Shown here piece after piece: positions 1-8,819 of a stretch of DNA of 64,000 bases. The translations under genes and the position numbers were made by a program. The stretch's first letter is position 1; each line of letters starts with the position of its first letter. The notes beneath the pieces were generated by a model that was not told the origin of the DNA, ran no database searches, and saw only the letters and a program-made list of their open reading frames with translations. Origin of the DNA: Candidatus Merdivivens pullicola (lineage in GTDB: Bacteria; Bacteroidota; Bacteroidia; Bacteroidales; UBA932); NCBI GenBank assembly GCA_017694945.1, contig JADIMA010000045.1, positions 1 through 64,000 on the forward strand, written 5' to 3'.

Positions 1-2
1 AT

Positions 3-354
3 GATTATCCGCAAAAATACCCCCTTGTATGGGGGGCAGAGGCGTGCCTTCTCCGGCCAGAAAGCACGCCAATGTGTTCCGCAGTGCATTCTGGGAGGGG
101 TAGCCGTGCTTTTTACGGTCAGAAAGCACGCCTGTGCGCCCGAGGCCACGCCACGACTTAACTTTTGTTTATACAACCCATTGTAAATCAGGGATAAATA
201 ACATACACTCCGAAAAATTAGTATGGATTTCAAAGGCTTCCTAAACCCTCAGAATCCACACTTAAATATATTGCGACATTTTGAATTAAGTCGGGGCGTG
301 GCCAAAAGAAGGCGTACCCTGTTATTCTTCAAGGGGGTATTTTTACGGATAATC
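3..354. mobile_element. MITE-like inverted-repeat element, copy A (full-length form)
   Basis: Non-coding element bounded by terminal inverted repeats. The left end starts GATTATCCGCAAAAATACCC at 3 and the right end at 330-354 is its reverse complement over 25 bases with one mismatch (A345). Inside are a GC-rich hairpin module (about 27-137) and an AT-rich core framed by an 18-base inner inverted repeat (144-161 with 286-303, one mismatch). Copies B (34794) and C (46305) share the ends, but each lacks one of the two modules. It ends 4 bases beyond the ispF stop codon. No transposase is present, so it would have to be moved in trans. No clear target-site duplication is seen. The short open frame across 1-186 is not a credible gene. 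Confidence 0.75.
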
Positions 355-358
355 GTAT

Positions 359-838
359 TTATTTTCCTACCAGCACCACTGCATAGGCTTCGCAGCCTTC
401 GCCCCGGCCTACGAAGCCCAGGTGTTCGGTGGTAGTGGCCTTGACTGAGACGTTTCCTGTTTCTATCCCCATGACGGCGGCCAGAGATTCACGCATCCTG
501 TCTATATGAGGTGCGAGTTTCGGGGCCTGCATGGCTATGGTGATGTCGGCGTTCACAACATGGTAACCCTTTCCTTTGAGGATGTCCATTGTCTTTGACA
601 GCAAAATCTTGCTGTCTATTCCCTTGAATGCTTCCGACGAGTCGGGAAAATGTTTTCCTATGTCTCCGGCCGCCACCGCTCCAAGCAGCGCGTCGCACAA
701 TGCATGAATGGCCACATCTCCGTCCGAATGCGCCACGCACCCGAATTCCGATTCGATTAGAACCCCTCCGAGTACCAGCGGCAGCCCCAGGGCGAGGGCG
801 TGCACGTCATATCCGTTGCCTACTCTTAAATCAGTCAT
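359..838 (-). CDS. ispF: 2-C-methyl-D-erythritol 2,4-cyclodiphosphate synthase
   Basis: IspF converts CDP-methylerythritol 2-phosphate to the cyclic diphosphate with loss of CMP, in the MEP isoprenoid pathway of the cytosol. The 159-residue length is typical. Residues 7-11 (GNGYD, then VH) carry the metal-binding D-x-H pair, AHSDGDVAIHAL provides the third ligand region, and the C-terminal KATTTEHLGFVGRGEG block is the family signature. The gene is single and monofunctional; ispD is about 52 kb away, so this is not the fused IspDF form. A -7 box lies just upstream (855-862). Its 3' end abuts repeat element copy A. Confidence 0.96.
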   Translation of the reverse strand: MTDLRVGNGYDVHALALGLPLVLGGVLIESEFGCVAHSDGDVAIHALCDALLGAVAAGDIGKHFPDSSEAFKGIDSKILLSKTMDILKGKGYHVVNADITIAMQAPKLAPHIDRMRESLAAVMGIETGNVSVKATTTEHLGFVGRGEGCEAYAVVLVGK

Positions 839-854
839 GATTTTCTGAAAAAAA

Positions 855-862
855 CAAAGATA
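855..862 (-). promoter_or_regulatory. -7 promoter box of ispF
   Basis: Minus strand reads TATCTTTG, a perfect match to the Bacteroidota -7 consensus TAnnTTTG, 16 bases before the ispF start codon. No clear -33 TTTG was found at the expected spacing. Confidence 0.55.
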
Positions 863-910
863 TAAAGAACCGCCGAGTAAAACAAATGGACTGTGTCGTT
901 GCTCGTGGGG

Positions 911-1999
911 CTACCTGCCAAGCCGGACAGTCGCACTCTCCCCCCATTTGATTCCCGGGCGCATGCCGGTGTTCCACAGGCATTCCCTCGCTGTCAGCAG
1001 CCTTGTTCCGGTGTCTATCGTGACAACTATGAACGACAGGAGGGTTTCGTCCTCTGAGGAGTACTCTCCTTTCATCGGGGAATCGACCCTGAAAACAGGT
1101 AGCGAAATGCGGCCGTCAACCCCTTTCCATGTGTAAAATTCATTGTAGTTGCAGTCCCCGTGAAAATATGCCCTGATTTCGGGATGGTCTGCGATGAAAT
1201 CCTCGAGTGCCCGCCAATTCCCTTTCGGCCTGGCATCCGTGTCCCTTACGGTGCAGGTGTCGGAAAGGAGGTTCTGGAAACCGTCTTCGGGATTGATGTC
1301 ATTGGGTTTGCGCGGGTTGGTAAAATGTTTGGCTTCGGCTTCCGGAGGGTCGTGGGTGAAGAGCAGTGTCGGTAGGCCGTCGTCTCCGAGGGAGTCTTCG
1401 TACCATTCCCTCATCGTAGCATCCGGCCACATTCCCATGAAAACGAATCTGATGCTGTCCGTGACGAAAGCAAAATGTGTCCTGTTGCAGGAATAATCGA
1501 AATCTTCCGGGGTAAGGAGAGTGTCCGGAGACATCATAATGTTGTATATTCCGACGGCGCTTGACGGGTCGCGTTCAGGTTCCAGAGGTTTGGTGTAGCC
1601 TATTGCGTTTGAGATGTCATGGTTCCCGGGAACGAGAAAGAGCGGTGATACCCCCTCCCAGTCGCTCAGGAACTGCTGCCATGAAGCGTTTGCAGACTGT
1701 ACCCCATCTTCCATCCTGTTGGCTATGTCCCCTGTACATATTACGAAATCAGGAGTGCCGAACATCTTTCCTTCGTCGATACCTCCGTCCGGGGGCAGGG
1801 CGGTGTGTTCAAGAATCCGGAATGCTTCCAGCATGGCGCGGCTTACGGAGTCCGCACTGACGGTATCTCCCCTGAATTCGCGTTCAAGCCCGTAATGTAC
1901 ATCGGAGCAGTATATAAAATGGATTTTCCTGCCCTCTGTCCGGGACGGACATATCGACAGGAAAATCACGGTCAAAAAGAGGAAAGTTTTCTTTACCAT
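911..1999 (-). CDS. Exported calcineurin-like metallophosphoesterase
   Basis: A 362-residue protein with an N-terminal hydrophobic signal segment (about residues 4-18), then a metallophosphoesterase fold: SDVHYG (D-x-H), CTGDIANR (GD), PGNHDIS (GNHD), FTHDPP and a late YFHGDCNYN block in place of the usual GHxH. These residues would hold a two-metal centre that cleaves phosphomonoesters or diesters in the periplasm or at the surface; the substrate is not known. The start codon overlaps the stop of the upstream lamin-tail lipoprotein by 7 bases, so the two are translationally coupled, and a porin O/P gene heads the same operon. That context suggests phosphate release next to a phosphate porin. 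The variant last motif (HGDCN) could alter metal binding. Confidence 0.85.
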   Translation of the reverse strand: MVKKTFLFLTVIFLSICPSRTEGRKIHFIYCSDVHYGLEREFRGDTVSADSVSRAMLEAFRILEHTALPPDGGIDEGKMFGTPDFVICTGDIANRMEDGVQSANASWQQFLSDWEGVSPLFLVPGNHDISNAIGYTKPLEPERDPSSAVGIYNIMMSPDTLLTPEDFDYSCNRTHFAFVTDSIRFVFMGMWPDATMREWYEDSLGDDGLPTLLFTHDPPEAEAKHFTNPRKPNDINPEDGFQNLLSDTCTVRDTDARPKGNWRALEDFIADHPEIRAYFHGDCNYNEFYTWKGVDGRISLPVFRVDSPMKGEYSSEDETLLSFIVVTIDTGTRLLTARECLWNTGMRPGIKWGESATVRLGR

Positions 2000-3396
2000 T
2001 CAATCTTTTCACTGAGTTTTTCGACACCTTCGTTGCTCTCGCCTTCAGTGGCCTCCATTATGTACCAGTCGCCAGTGCCGTCGGTTTCGCGTGCAAACGA
2101 CCCCAAGTCCTCGCTGTTATACATGCCGTCTTTTTCTCCCCATACTTCGCCCCCGGCTTCGCTGAGGTTCTTGAAAACATCTATTGCGGTTCCGTCAGGG
2201 GCGAAAAGTTCGATTTTTACGGATTTGTCCGCCGACAGTCCGAAATTGAAGATGAGTTCATGGTCTCCGTCCGCTTTTTCAGACCATACGGTAAGAAAAC
2301 CGCCTGCGGTGATTACGGTATTTTCAGGCAAGGTGAAGGTGTCTTCGGCTTCGTCATCCTTGGTAAAATGTACGCCTGCGATGTCTATGTCGCTGTCCGA
2401 CATATTGTAAAGTTCTATGAATTTGTCATTGCCGTTGAGTTCGTTCAGCCTGATTGCAGTGTAATCTGTGGCAGGGTTTACAGGCTCGCCGCTTCCGTTG
2501 CTTGCGCCCGGTGTAGGTTCGGTCACGGTCTGCCAGTTGTCGGAGCCGTCGGGAATGCGTGCATAGGATGAGCCGTCTTCCATGTCCGGATATTCAACGG
2601 TATCGACGAGTTTTCCTTCGGCGTCAAACACCGTTACTACATCGCCGCTTCCGCCGAGACCGAATTCAAAATGTTCGTCTTTGTAGAACACCAATATCGC
2701 TCCGGCTTCAATTACTGTTCCCTCGGCGATTGTGTATTCTTCTTCCACACCCTTGTCGTCCTGGAGTTTATAGCCGCTGAGTTCGACGGATTCCGATGAC
2801 GGATTGTAGAGTTCTATGAAATCGGTCTGCTCGCCGTCGATAGTCGCTCCCTGGACTTCGTTGATCAGTACAGGGGAGTCGGATTCTTCCGGATTTACAG
2901 GTTTGTCCGGGTTGTCAAGGGTGCCGGTGTTGCTGCGGCCTTTTGTTCCGCCCTCTACTATTTCCCATGAAGAGCCGCCGTCTTCCGTCCTCGAATAAGT
3001 GAAGCCGTCTTCCATTGCGGGGATTATCACTCCGTCGATTTTTGAATATTTTTCGTCAAGGATGGTGATTGAGTCCCCGTCTCCAGAAATTCCGAACTCG
3101 AAAGTACCTTCTTCTATTACAAGGAAGCCTTTCGCTGCGATCTTGCTCCCGTCAGGGAAAGTATATTCCTCGTCAGTGCCCTTGTTGTCCTGTACATGGT
3201 AGCCAGACAGGTTTATTTCCTCGTCTGTGGCATTGTAGAACTCTATCCAGTCGGTTCCGCCGGAAGAGATCTCATTGATGAAAAGTCCCTGTATGTCTGA
3301 CGGTTCCTCTACGGGTTCCCTGTCTTCCTTGCAGCCTGTCATCAGAGCCGCACCCGCTATCAAAGCGGCAGTCAAAAACAATTTTGCGTATTTCAT
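1993..3396 (-). CDS. Lipoprotein with three tandem lamin-tail (LTD) domains
   Basis: A 467-residue lipoprotein: signal peptide with lipobox LMTGC (Cys22), then three repeated units of about 130 residues beginning FINEISSGGTDWIEFYN, VLINEVQGATIDGEQTDFIE and IRLNELNGNDKFIELYN. Each has the lamin-tail pattern NE...(D/F)(W/F)IE(L/F)YN...L(S/A)G and ends with a GxSN motif. LTD domains are immunoglobulin-like folds often attached to secreted nucleases and phosphatases, where they are thought to aid binding or anchoring; here there is no catalytic domain in the same chain. The next gene downstream is a metallophosphoesterase that overlaps it by 7 bases, so it may be a surface partner or substrate-binding subunit. 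Function inferred only from context. Confidence 0.85.
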   Translation of the reverse strand: MKYAKLFLTAALIAGAALMTGCKEDREPVEEPSDIQGLFINEISSGGTDWIEFYNATDEEINLSGYHVQDNKGTDEEYTFPDGSKIAAKGFLVIEEGTFEFGISGDGDSITILDEKYSKIDGVIIPAMEDGFTYSRTEDGGSSWEIVEGGTKGRSNTGTLDNPDKPVNPEESDSPVLINEVQGATIDGEQTDFIELYNPSSESVELSGYKLQDDKGVEEEYTIAEGTVIEAGAILVFYKDEHFEFGLGGSGDVVTVFDAEGKLVDTVEYPDMEDGSSYARIPDGSDNWQTVTEPTPGASNGSGEPVNPATDYTAIRLNELNGNDKFIELYNMSDSDIDIAGVHFTKDDEAEDTFTLPENTVITAGGFLTVWSEKADGDHELIFNFGLSADKSVKIELFAPDGTAIDVFKNLSEAGGEVWGEKDGMYNSEDLGSFARETDGTGDWYIMEATEGESNEGVEKLSEKIEW

Positions 3397-3421
3397 ATCG
3401 GTAATAAATGTTTATAATCGG

Positions 3422-4780
3422 TTAAAACGATACCATCATTCTAAGTTGCAGGATATGGAAATCGATGCCGTTCGGTCTTGCCTGGCTGAGCGGCATGTTG
3501 CCTGCCGTTATCTGCCCTTTTGAGTCGGCGTATTTGTCGTTGTCCATGAAAACATAGTTCAGCCCTATGAGGATGTTGCTGACAGGATACCAGTTGAGAC
3601 AGGCACTGTATGCGTATGCCATTCCACCCGTGATGGGGGAGGACATGTCGTGAAAATCGTTGAGGTTCAAGTGGCTTACCCTTGCACTGAGTTCAAGGCT
3701 GCCTCCTTTCTTGCGGGCTTTCACCCCTCCGAATTCCGCATCTTCCTGGACATATTTCCTCTGTTCCCCGATAATCATCCACGATGCGGTGGCGTACCAT
3801 CCCATGAATTCGGCGTTCTTGAGCGGTTCGCGCACGTCCCCGACTTTCTTGTAACGGTTGAGGTCGGTGAAGATGTATTCTCCGTAGGCGAGGAATTTGT
3901 TCCATCTGAAGGCTATTTCGGCTCCATAAGTTGTGTGGTGGTTCACATTGCCGACTTCCGCCTGTAAGAATCTCCTGCGGTCGGTGCGGCTTTCAGGGAA
4001 GGTTCTGAACAGTGCGATCCTATCTTCTTCTCCTCCTGCGTCGGGAGTACGGTAACTTGCGTAGCCTCCTATGTGGAGGGTGATTTCATCGGTATTGATT
4101 ACCGGGACGGCGATCCTTCCGGTAAAACCGTAGCCGTCGCTTCCCCTGTTTCTCTCTTTCTGTATGATATCAACCTGTTGCCCGAAGACTCCGGCTGAAA
4201 TCCACCAGTATTTTCCCCACCAGGTGGCTGCTATTCCGAGCCTGCGGCCTCCTGTAAGGGCTTCAACCGGCATGGGCCTTTCATTGGCCATGATATAGCG
4301 CGAACTGGTAACCCTTTCCATGCTCATGGGTTCTTTGAAGTGTCCCGCCTGTACCGAAAGGTGGTCGTTGAATTTGTATCCGAGATACATGTCTTTGAGT
4401 TCCACTTCGTTGTAGGCGAAGTCTATGTCAAATTCGGCAAACCATTTTTCGTAAAGTTCGGCTTTGAGAGCCAGTCTGGCGCGGCGCACGCTTACGCCGT
4501 TGTTGAAACGGAAAATGCCGTCGTCTTCTTCAAGGTCTTTATTGGTTTTCGAGGTCAGCCCCTCCACGGATTCCGTAGGGATGTATATGGAAGCGTCTGT
4601 GTAAATCCTGTTGTCGAACCAGAGCCTAAATTTGCCGTTGGTCGTCGCGATGTTGAATTTTCCGTCCTTTAAATAAACTTTCGCCTTGAGTTCCTTTCCT
4701 TCGTCTGTCGCCGTGGCTGTGTTGGCCATGCAGGCCATTGCCAGCAGCACTAAAACGGCGGGTTTTAAAATGCGTCTCAT
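3422..4780 (-). CDS. Porin of the phosphate-selective O/P family
   Basis: A 452-residue outer-membrane barrel with a cleavable signal peptide (hydrophobic residues 6-24, cut near TATA-TD). It has an early GKFNIATTNGKFRLWFDNRIY segment, alternating aromatic beta-strand pattern throughout, the loop region HFKEPMSMERVTSSRYIMANERP typical of OprO/OprP-type porins, and a terminal hydrophobic strand ending in Phe (QLRMMVSF). Family members form anion- or phosphate-selective channels; selectivity here cannot be proved. It is the first gene of the minus-strand operon porin - LTD lipoprotein - metallophosphoesterase, with a -7 box at 4800-4807, and is divergent from the Fn3-like lipoprotein. Confidence 0.88.
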   Translation of the reverse strand: MRRILKPAVLVLLAMACMANTATATDEGKELKAKVYLKDGKFNIATTNGKFRLWFDNRIYTDASIYIPTESVEGLTSKTNKDLEEDDGIFRFNNGVSVRRARLALKAELYEKWFAEFDIDFAYNEVELKDMYLGYKFNDHLSVQAGHFKEPMSMERVTSSRYIMANERPMPVEALTGGRRLGIAATWWGKYWWISAGVFGQQVDIIQKERNRGSDGYGFTGRIAVPVINTDEITLHIGGYASYRTPDAGGEEDRIALFRTFPESRTDRRRFLQAEVGNVNHHTTYGAEIAFRWNKFLAYGEYIFTDLNRYKKVGDVREPLKNAEFMGWYATASWMIIGEQRKYVQEDAEFGGVKARKKGGSLELSARVSHLNLNDFHDMSSPITGGMAYAYSACLNWYPVSNILIGLNYVFMDNDKYADSKGQITAGNMPLSQARPNGIDFHILQLRMMVSF

Positions 4781-4799
4781 ATTTTTCCGATTGAGACCA

Positions 4800-4807
4800 C
4801 AAAATTA
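4800..4807 (-). promoter_or_regulatory. -7 promoter box of the porin operon
   Basis: Minus strand TAATTTTG matches TAnnTTTG, 19 bases before the porin start. It lies in the 106-base divergent region shared with the lipoprotein at 4887. Confidence 0.5.
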
Positions 4808-4886
4808 TATCACCGATATTTCACGGTTATTACAACGGGTTTACAGAAATATTACTATCTTAGCGGATGTACCAACAATTTATACT

Positions 4887-6278
4887 ATGAAAACAAAATT
4901 AATTTTATCCGTGCTGTCATGCACTTTCGTGCTGTTTGCCGCCGTTTCGTGTAAGAAAGAGACCAAACTCGATGCCCCTGTGCCTCAGGTCGCAGAGTTG
5001 GCTTCGGACGGTTTTACCGTTGAGTGGATGCCTGTAGAAGGTGCGTCGGAATATGTCTATGTCCTTGATGAAGGGGCGGAACAGCGTACTGCCGAATGTT
5101 CGGTGTCTTTTACAGGGCTTGGTTCAGGTGAACATGCGGTTAAGGTGAAGGCTACTGCTGCCGGATGTATCGATTCGGACTGGGGGGAGGTTGTAGCGGA
5201 TATCGAAGAGGCTTCGCTTGCGATGTCCCTGGCATATGTTGAAGACGGGGCTTTCAATATCGAGTTCGTCCCTTCTGAGGATGTTGAGACTATACGCTAT
5301 GCAGTGGTGTCGGCGGTATCCATGCCTTTGGCAGAGTCCCTGCTGGCATTTGAAGAAGGCACTCTTGAAGGGATAGAGGAAACCGATGCCGTCAGTGTAC
5401 CGGTTGTACGCGATTCGATAGGCCCTTATGCCGTATATGCAAAGGGAATCACAGCCTCGGGAATCGAATCAGAGACCCAATATTCCCAAATCATGGCTTT
5501 CGGTGCGGGGCTTACCGTTGAAAGATTCGACCTGGTTGCGATAGATCTGACCGCCACTATCCATGATGAATCGCTCGCTTCGTCAGGTCTGCTGGTAGTG
5601 TCCAAGATGGTGCTTGCCGAATTGGGAATGAGCATTGAAGAACTTACCGAGACCTATGCTTCGTTCGGTATGGTTACGCCTATCCCTGACGGTGAAACAG
5701 GAATTGTAGCCCTCAACGGATACGAAGATTACGACTATATCATGGGAGTCGCGGGATTCGATGCTTCGGGCAATTACGTGTCGTGCGGAAGTTTCTCCTT
5801 CCATAGCGATTTCGCGGACGAGTCGCTTCCTCTTCCGGGCGACATGACCATAGATGTTTCCGAGATTACCGAATCGACGGCCCGTGTAAAATATGTCATG
5901 GGCGAGAATACAAGGGCTTATTATCAGGCCGTGATGACTGTTGCGGACTATAACGAACTTGTTGAATACGGTGCTACCCTGCCGGATTACGACAATCCTG
6001 AAGACTATGTGCGCGACTATGTGGCTGTATATGGCACTACATTGTTCGCTGACGACGATTATGTATGGCCTAACCTGCTTTCCGGAACCGATTATGTCGC
6101 AGTGGGCTATCCGATGAACGGAAACGGTACCTTCGGTTACGGTGCTTCGGCAAAGGCTGAGTTCACCACGGCCGGTACGGCACCGGCATCGGTAAAGGGC
6201 CAGTCTCCAGTATCGAGGAAAACCAATGTAATCAGGCCTCTGACATTACAGGAAATCAAGGAGGTTTTGGGAAAATAA
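4887..6278 (+). CDS. Fibronectin-III-like surface lipoprotein, unknown function
   Basis: 463 residues from the ATG at 4887. This start is chosen over an upstream in-frame ATG because it begins a clean lipoprotein signal (KTKLILSVLSCTFVLFAAVSC, lipobox AAVSC). Residues about 30-95 look like a fibronectin type III module (VPQVAELASDGFTVEWMPVEGASEYVYVLD... HAVKVKATAAG). The rest is acidic and beta-rich with further Fn3-like repeats (TIDVSEITESTARVKYVMG). No catalytic motif is visible. It sits alone on the plus strand between two minus-strand operons that appear to handle phosphate esters, and is followed by a strong hairpin terminator. A role as a surface adhesin or binding protein is a guess. 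Confidence 0.75.
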   Translation: MKTKLILSVLSCTFVLFAAVSCKKETKLDAPVPQVAELASDGFTVEWMPVEGASEYVYVLDEGAEQRTAECSVSFTGLGSGEHAVKVKATAAGCIDSDWGEVVADIEEASLAMSLAYVEDGAFNIEFVPSEDVETIRYAVVSAVSMPLAESLLAFEEGTLEGIEETDAVSVPVVRDSIGPYAVYAKGITASGIESETQYSQIMAFGAGLTVERFDLVAIDLTATIHDESLASSGLLVVSKMVLAELGMSIEELTETYASFGMVTPIPDGETGIVALNGYEDYDYIMGVAGFDASGNYVSCGSFSFHSDFADESLPLPGDMTIDVSEITESTARVKYVMGENTRAYYQAVMTVADYNELVEYGATLPDYDNPEDYVRDYVAVYGTTLFADDDYVWPNLLSGTDYVAVGYPMNGNGTFGYGASAKAEFTTAGTAPASVKGQSPVSRKTNVIRPLTLQEIKEVLGK

Positions 6279-6310
6279 CATAACCTTCCCTCCCCTGAAT
6301 GGCAAAGAAG

Positions 6311-6347
6311 AGACAGAGCGGTCCTATGTTTCAGGCCCGCTCTGTCT
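6311..6347. terminator. Bidirectional hairpin terminator
   Basis: Perfect 11-base stem AGACAGAGCGG (6311-6321) with CCGCTCTGTCT (6337-6347) around a 15-base loop. It lies between two convergent genes, the plus-strand lipoprotein (ends 6278) and the minus-strand phosphatase (ends 6395). Confidence 0.75.
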
Positions 6348-6394
6348 TCACTTCAGGACACGCCCCGATTGGCGTTAAATGAATAGGGAGTATA

Positions 6395-7360
6395 TTATTC
6401 CGCCGTTCTTGTCACCGTGTGCAGCACTTTTCCGTATTTGTCAAGCATGTAAAGGTTGAGGTTCTTGTCGTCGGCAGTCACAAGCGACCAGCCAGTCTCG
6501 CCGCTGCAGAACACCGTGCCTTCGATTGGCTCTACATCCCTGCTCAGTGAACCGGATGTATTGACAACATAGTCTATATCGCATCCCTCCATGCGTATAT
6601 GCTGGAACGTGTGGATATGTCCGCATACGTACATATCTACATTCCCGTGTTTCCTGAGGATGGTATCGATCCTCTGCTGCATGTCAGTCCTTTCGGATTC
6701 CGACTTGTCGGTATAGGCATAGATTGGATGGTGTCCTACGACGATTATCCATTCTTCATCGGCATTTGCGAGAGTGCTGTCGAGCCATGCAATCTGGTCG
6801 TTGTAGTCCGATTTCGAGGCATCGGCGTATTTTTCAGTATCTTCACGGTATTTGTCGATGACAGGAGTGGTGTCGATCATTACGATGCGTACCTCGGTGC
6901 CGTCTTCCTCCTTGACGAAGGTGTAATAACGTGAAGGCATGTTCCATCGTCCGCTGATATTGCTATAGTCTATCACTGCCTGTGTGTTGCCCCTGTATTC
7001 GTGGTTTCCGCAGATTGCATACCACGGCATCATGAGGTCGGGATGAGTGTAAATCAACTCGTAATTGGTCATCCACAGCGGATCGTTTACGCTCCTTACT
7101 CCCTCGAAGTGATGGACGTCTCCTGCCGCCACGACAAACTCCACATCAATGGTTTCAGCCATTCTTCCCATGGTTTCGGCCACGGTTTTCTGGTCGTAGT
7201 ATCCATTGCGTCCCAAATCGTTTGCAATATAGAAATTGAGGGGTTTTTCAATCGTTTTCCATTCCTGTGTATAATCAGGCGCCGTTTCCGGATTGGCCGA
7301 ATTGCGGCATGATACAGTGGCAAATGCCAGGGCTGCAAGCAAAAATATTCTGAATTTCAT
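6395..7360 (-). CDS. Purple acid phosphatase-like metallophosphoesterase lipoprotein
   Basis: 321 residues with a lipoprotein signal (lipobox ATVSC, Cys18). The catalytic part carries ANDLGRNGYYDQ, VAAGDVHHFEGV, the pair WYAICGNHEYRG and SGRWNMPSRYYTF, VVGHHPIY and CGHIHTFQH. This order and spacing resemble tartrate-resistant (purple) acid phosphatases of the ACP5 type, where GNH(D/E), GHH and GHxH bind an Fe/Zn-type metal pair. It is therefore likely to release phosphate from organic esters at the cell surface or in the periplasm. It is the last gene of the operon TonB receptor - beta-helix lipoprotein - phosphatase, 21 bases after its neighbour. It is a different subfamily from the phosphoesterase at 911-1999. 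Confidence 0.85.
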   Translation of the reverse strand: MKFRIFLLAALAFATVSCRNSANPETAPDYTQEWKTIEKPLNFYIANDLGRNGYYDQKTVAETMGRMAETIDVEFVVAAGDVHHFEGVRSVNDPLWMTNYELIYTHPDLMMPWYAICGNHEYRGNTQAVIDYSNISGRWNMPSRYYTFVKEEDGTEVRIVMIDTTPVIDKYREDTEKYADASKSDYNDQIAWLDSTLANADEEWIIVVGHHPIYAYTDKSESERTDMQQRIDTILRKHGNVDMYVCGHIHTFQHIRMEGCDIDYVVNTSGSLSRDVEPIEGTVFCSGETGWSLVTADDKNLNLYMLDKYGKVLHTVTRTAE

Positions 7361-7381
7361 GTTTGTATGCCGTTTTGATTA

Positions 7382-8800
7382 TTAATTAACACCGTATGCT
7401 CCGAACCAAGGCTGTATGGCCGGCGAGGTGTAGGTTACACCGTTTATTGTAAGGCCGCTTGCCGAGAAGTAAGGCTGGCGGTCTCCTGCCGTATAAGCAC
7501 CTTCAAGTGCAGGGGAGCCTGCCTGCAGGTGGAAGTCCCAGTTTTCGTCGTATGTGCATGCTGCCGGATCTGAGCCGATGTTGTAGTTTACGAATTTAGG
7601 ATCCAGTTCCACTGCCTCGTCGGCGGTTTTTGCTATGATGCTGTTTGCATCGACTTTCTCGGTGTCGTACTCTTCATGGTCGAAAGCGTAGCCCTCGTAT
7701 GCGAATTTCACGCCTGAATACATCAGGGTTTCTCCGTCATCTTCGTATTCGCCTTCCCATATTTTTGAACTCTCTGTCGTGCCGGAAGCGTAGAAGTTGT
7801 AATCTATCATGGAGTTGGCCCTGTCATAGCAGTCTTCGGAACCTTCCTCGTCGTATGCCGGGGTGATGGCTCTGAACTTGCAGTTAACCATCAGGTTGTT
7901 GAATACGCTGACATTGGCGTTTTCTTCAACATAGATGCAGCCGCCTTTTTCGCCGTCACGCCTCCAGCCTGAATTGATGATGGTGTTGTTGTAAGCCTGG
8001 ATGCGCGCCTGGAGACGCACTTCGCTCTGGTCGGAACTTGAAAGTTTGAGACCGTTGGTATTGGGCGCGTACATGATGTTGCCTGCCACGTCAACCTTGC
8101 AGCCCGATTTTACATTGACAGCCTCTGCTCCGTCATAACCGGTAGCAGAGAAGATGTTGTTGGCGATAATTGCGTTGCCACCCATCATATAGATGCCGTC
8201 AGACCAGCCGTTGCGGATGATGGAATTGATAATCACATAATTGCCCTCAGGGTTGTTGGTGGTAATCTGAGGATAGGCGTCATCTCCGGCTGTATAGTAA
8301 CCGTTCTCTGCCGCTGGCGAACCTTCGATTACCTGTCCGCCGCAGTATTCGATGATGGTGTGGTCGATAAGCATTTCTTCGCAGGTTGCTCCGGCAACGA
8401 TGCCGCCCCAGAGGCCTTCGAATTTGTTGGCGTCATTCCGGAGGTTTTCTGCAACGGTAAGGCGTACCGGGTTTTCCTCTGTACCCATGCAGTAAAGGTT
8501 TCCGTCAACGCTGAACTCGATCTTTACGTTGTTGACACCTACTCCTTTTTCGCTGAAGATTACGGTAACGCCTTCTTCGATGGTGAGGCTTTCTCCCTCA
8601 GGTACGACGATGTGTCCTGTGACATTGACAGTGCTTCCTGCTTCCCATACGCCGGAAACTTCGCCGGAAATCCCGTTACCTGTCTGAGTGGTGTCGCCCG
8701 GAGTGTCTGGAGTATCCGGAACATCTGGATTTTCAGGTTTTTCGCATGACGCGAACATGAATGCGGCGAGTGCCGCAAGTAAAATAAATTTGATTTTCAT
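7382..8800 (-). CDS. Right-handed parallel beta-helix lipoprotein
   Basis: 472 residues. The signal peptide ends in lipobox MFASC (Cys19), followed by a Pro/Asp/Thr-rich linker (about 20-45). The body is a parallel beta-helix, shown by repeated Asn-rich turns: LIDHTIIEYCGG, VIINSIIRNGWSDGIYMMGG, AIIANNIFSATGYDGAEAVN, KVDVAGNIMYAPNTNGLKLS, YNNTIINSGW and SVFNNLMVNCKFRA. Such helices occur in polysaccharide lyases and in binding or adhesin proteins; no lyase active site can be assigned. It follows the TonB receptor gene by 19 bases and precedes the phosphatase by 21, so a surface ligand-binding role for the receptor is plausible. There is no SusD-type gene here. Confidence 0.82.
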   Translation of the reverse strand: MKIKFILLAALAAFMFASCEKPENPDVPDTPDTPGDTTQTGNGISGEVSGVWEAGSTVNVTGHIVVPEGESLTIEEGVTVIFSEKGVGVNNVKIEFSVDGNLYCMGTEENPVRLTVAENLRNDANKFEGLWGGIVAGATCEEMLIDHTIIEYCGGQVIEGSPAAENGYYTAGDDAYPQITTNNPEGNYVIINSIIRNGWSDGIYMMGGNAIIANNIFSATGYDGAEAVNVKSGCKVDVAGNIMYAPNTNGLKLSSSDQSEVRLQARIQAYNNTIINSGWRRDGEKGGCIYVEENANVSVFNNLMVNCKFRAITPAYDEEGSEDCYDRANSMIDYNFYASGTTESSKIWEGEYEDDGETLMYSGVKFAYEGYAFDHEEYDTEKVDANSIIAKTADEAVELDPKFVNYNIGSDPAACTYDENWDFHLQAGSPALEGAYTAGDRQPYFSASGLTINGVTYTSPAIQPWFGAYGVN

Positions 8801-8819
8801 GATATTGGATTAGTTGAAA

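Noticed and set aside
1..186. Short open frame beginning MIIRKNTP inside repeat copy A
   Set aside because: It is made by the terminal repeat and hairpin sequence; copies B and C do not keep the frame, and composition is not protein-like.
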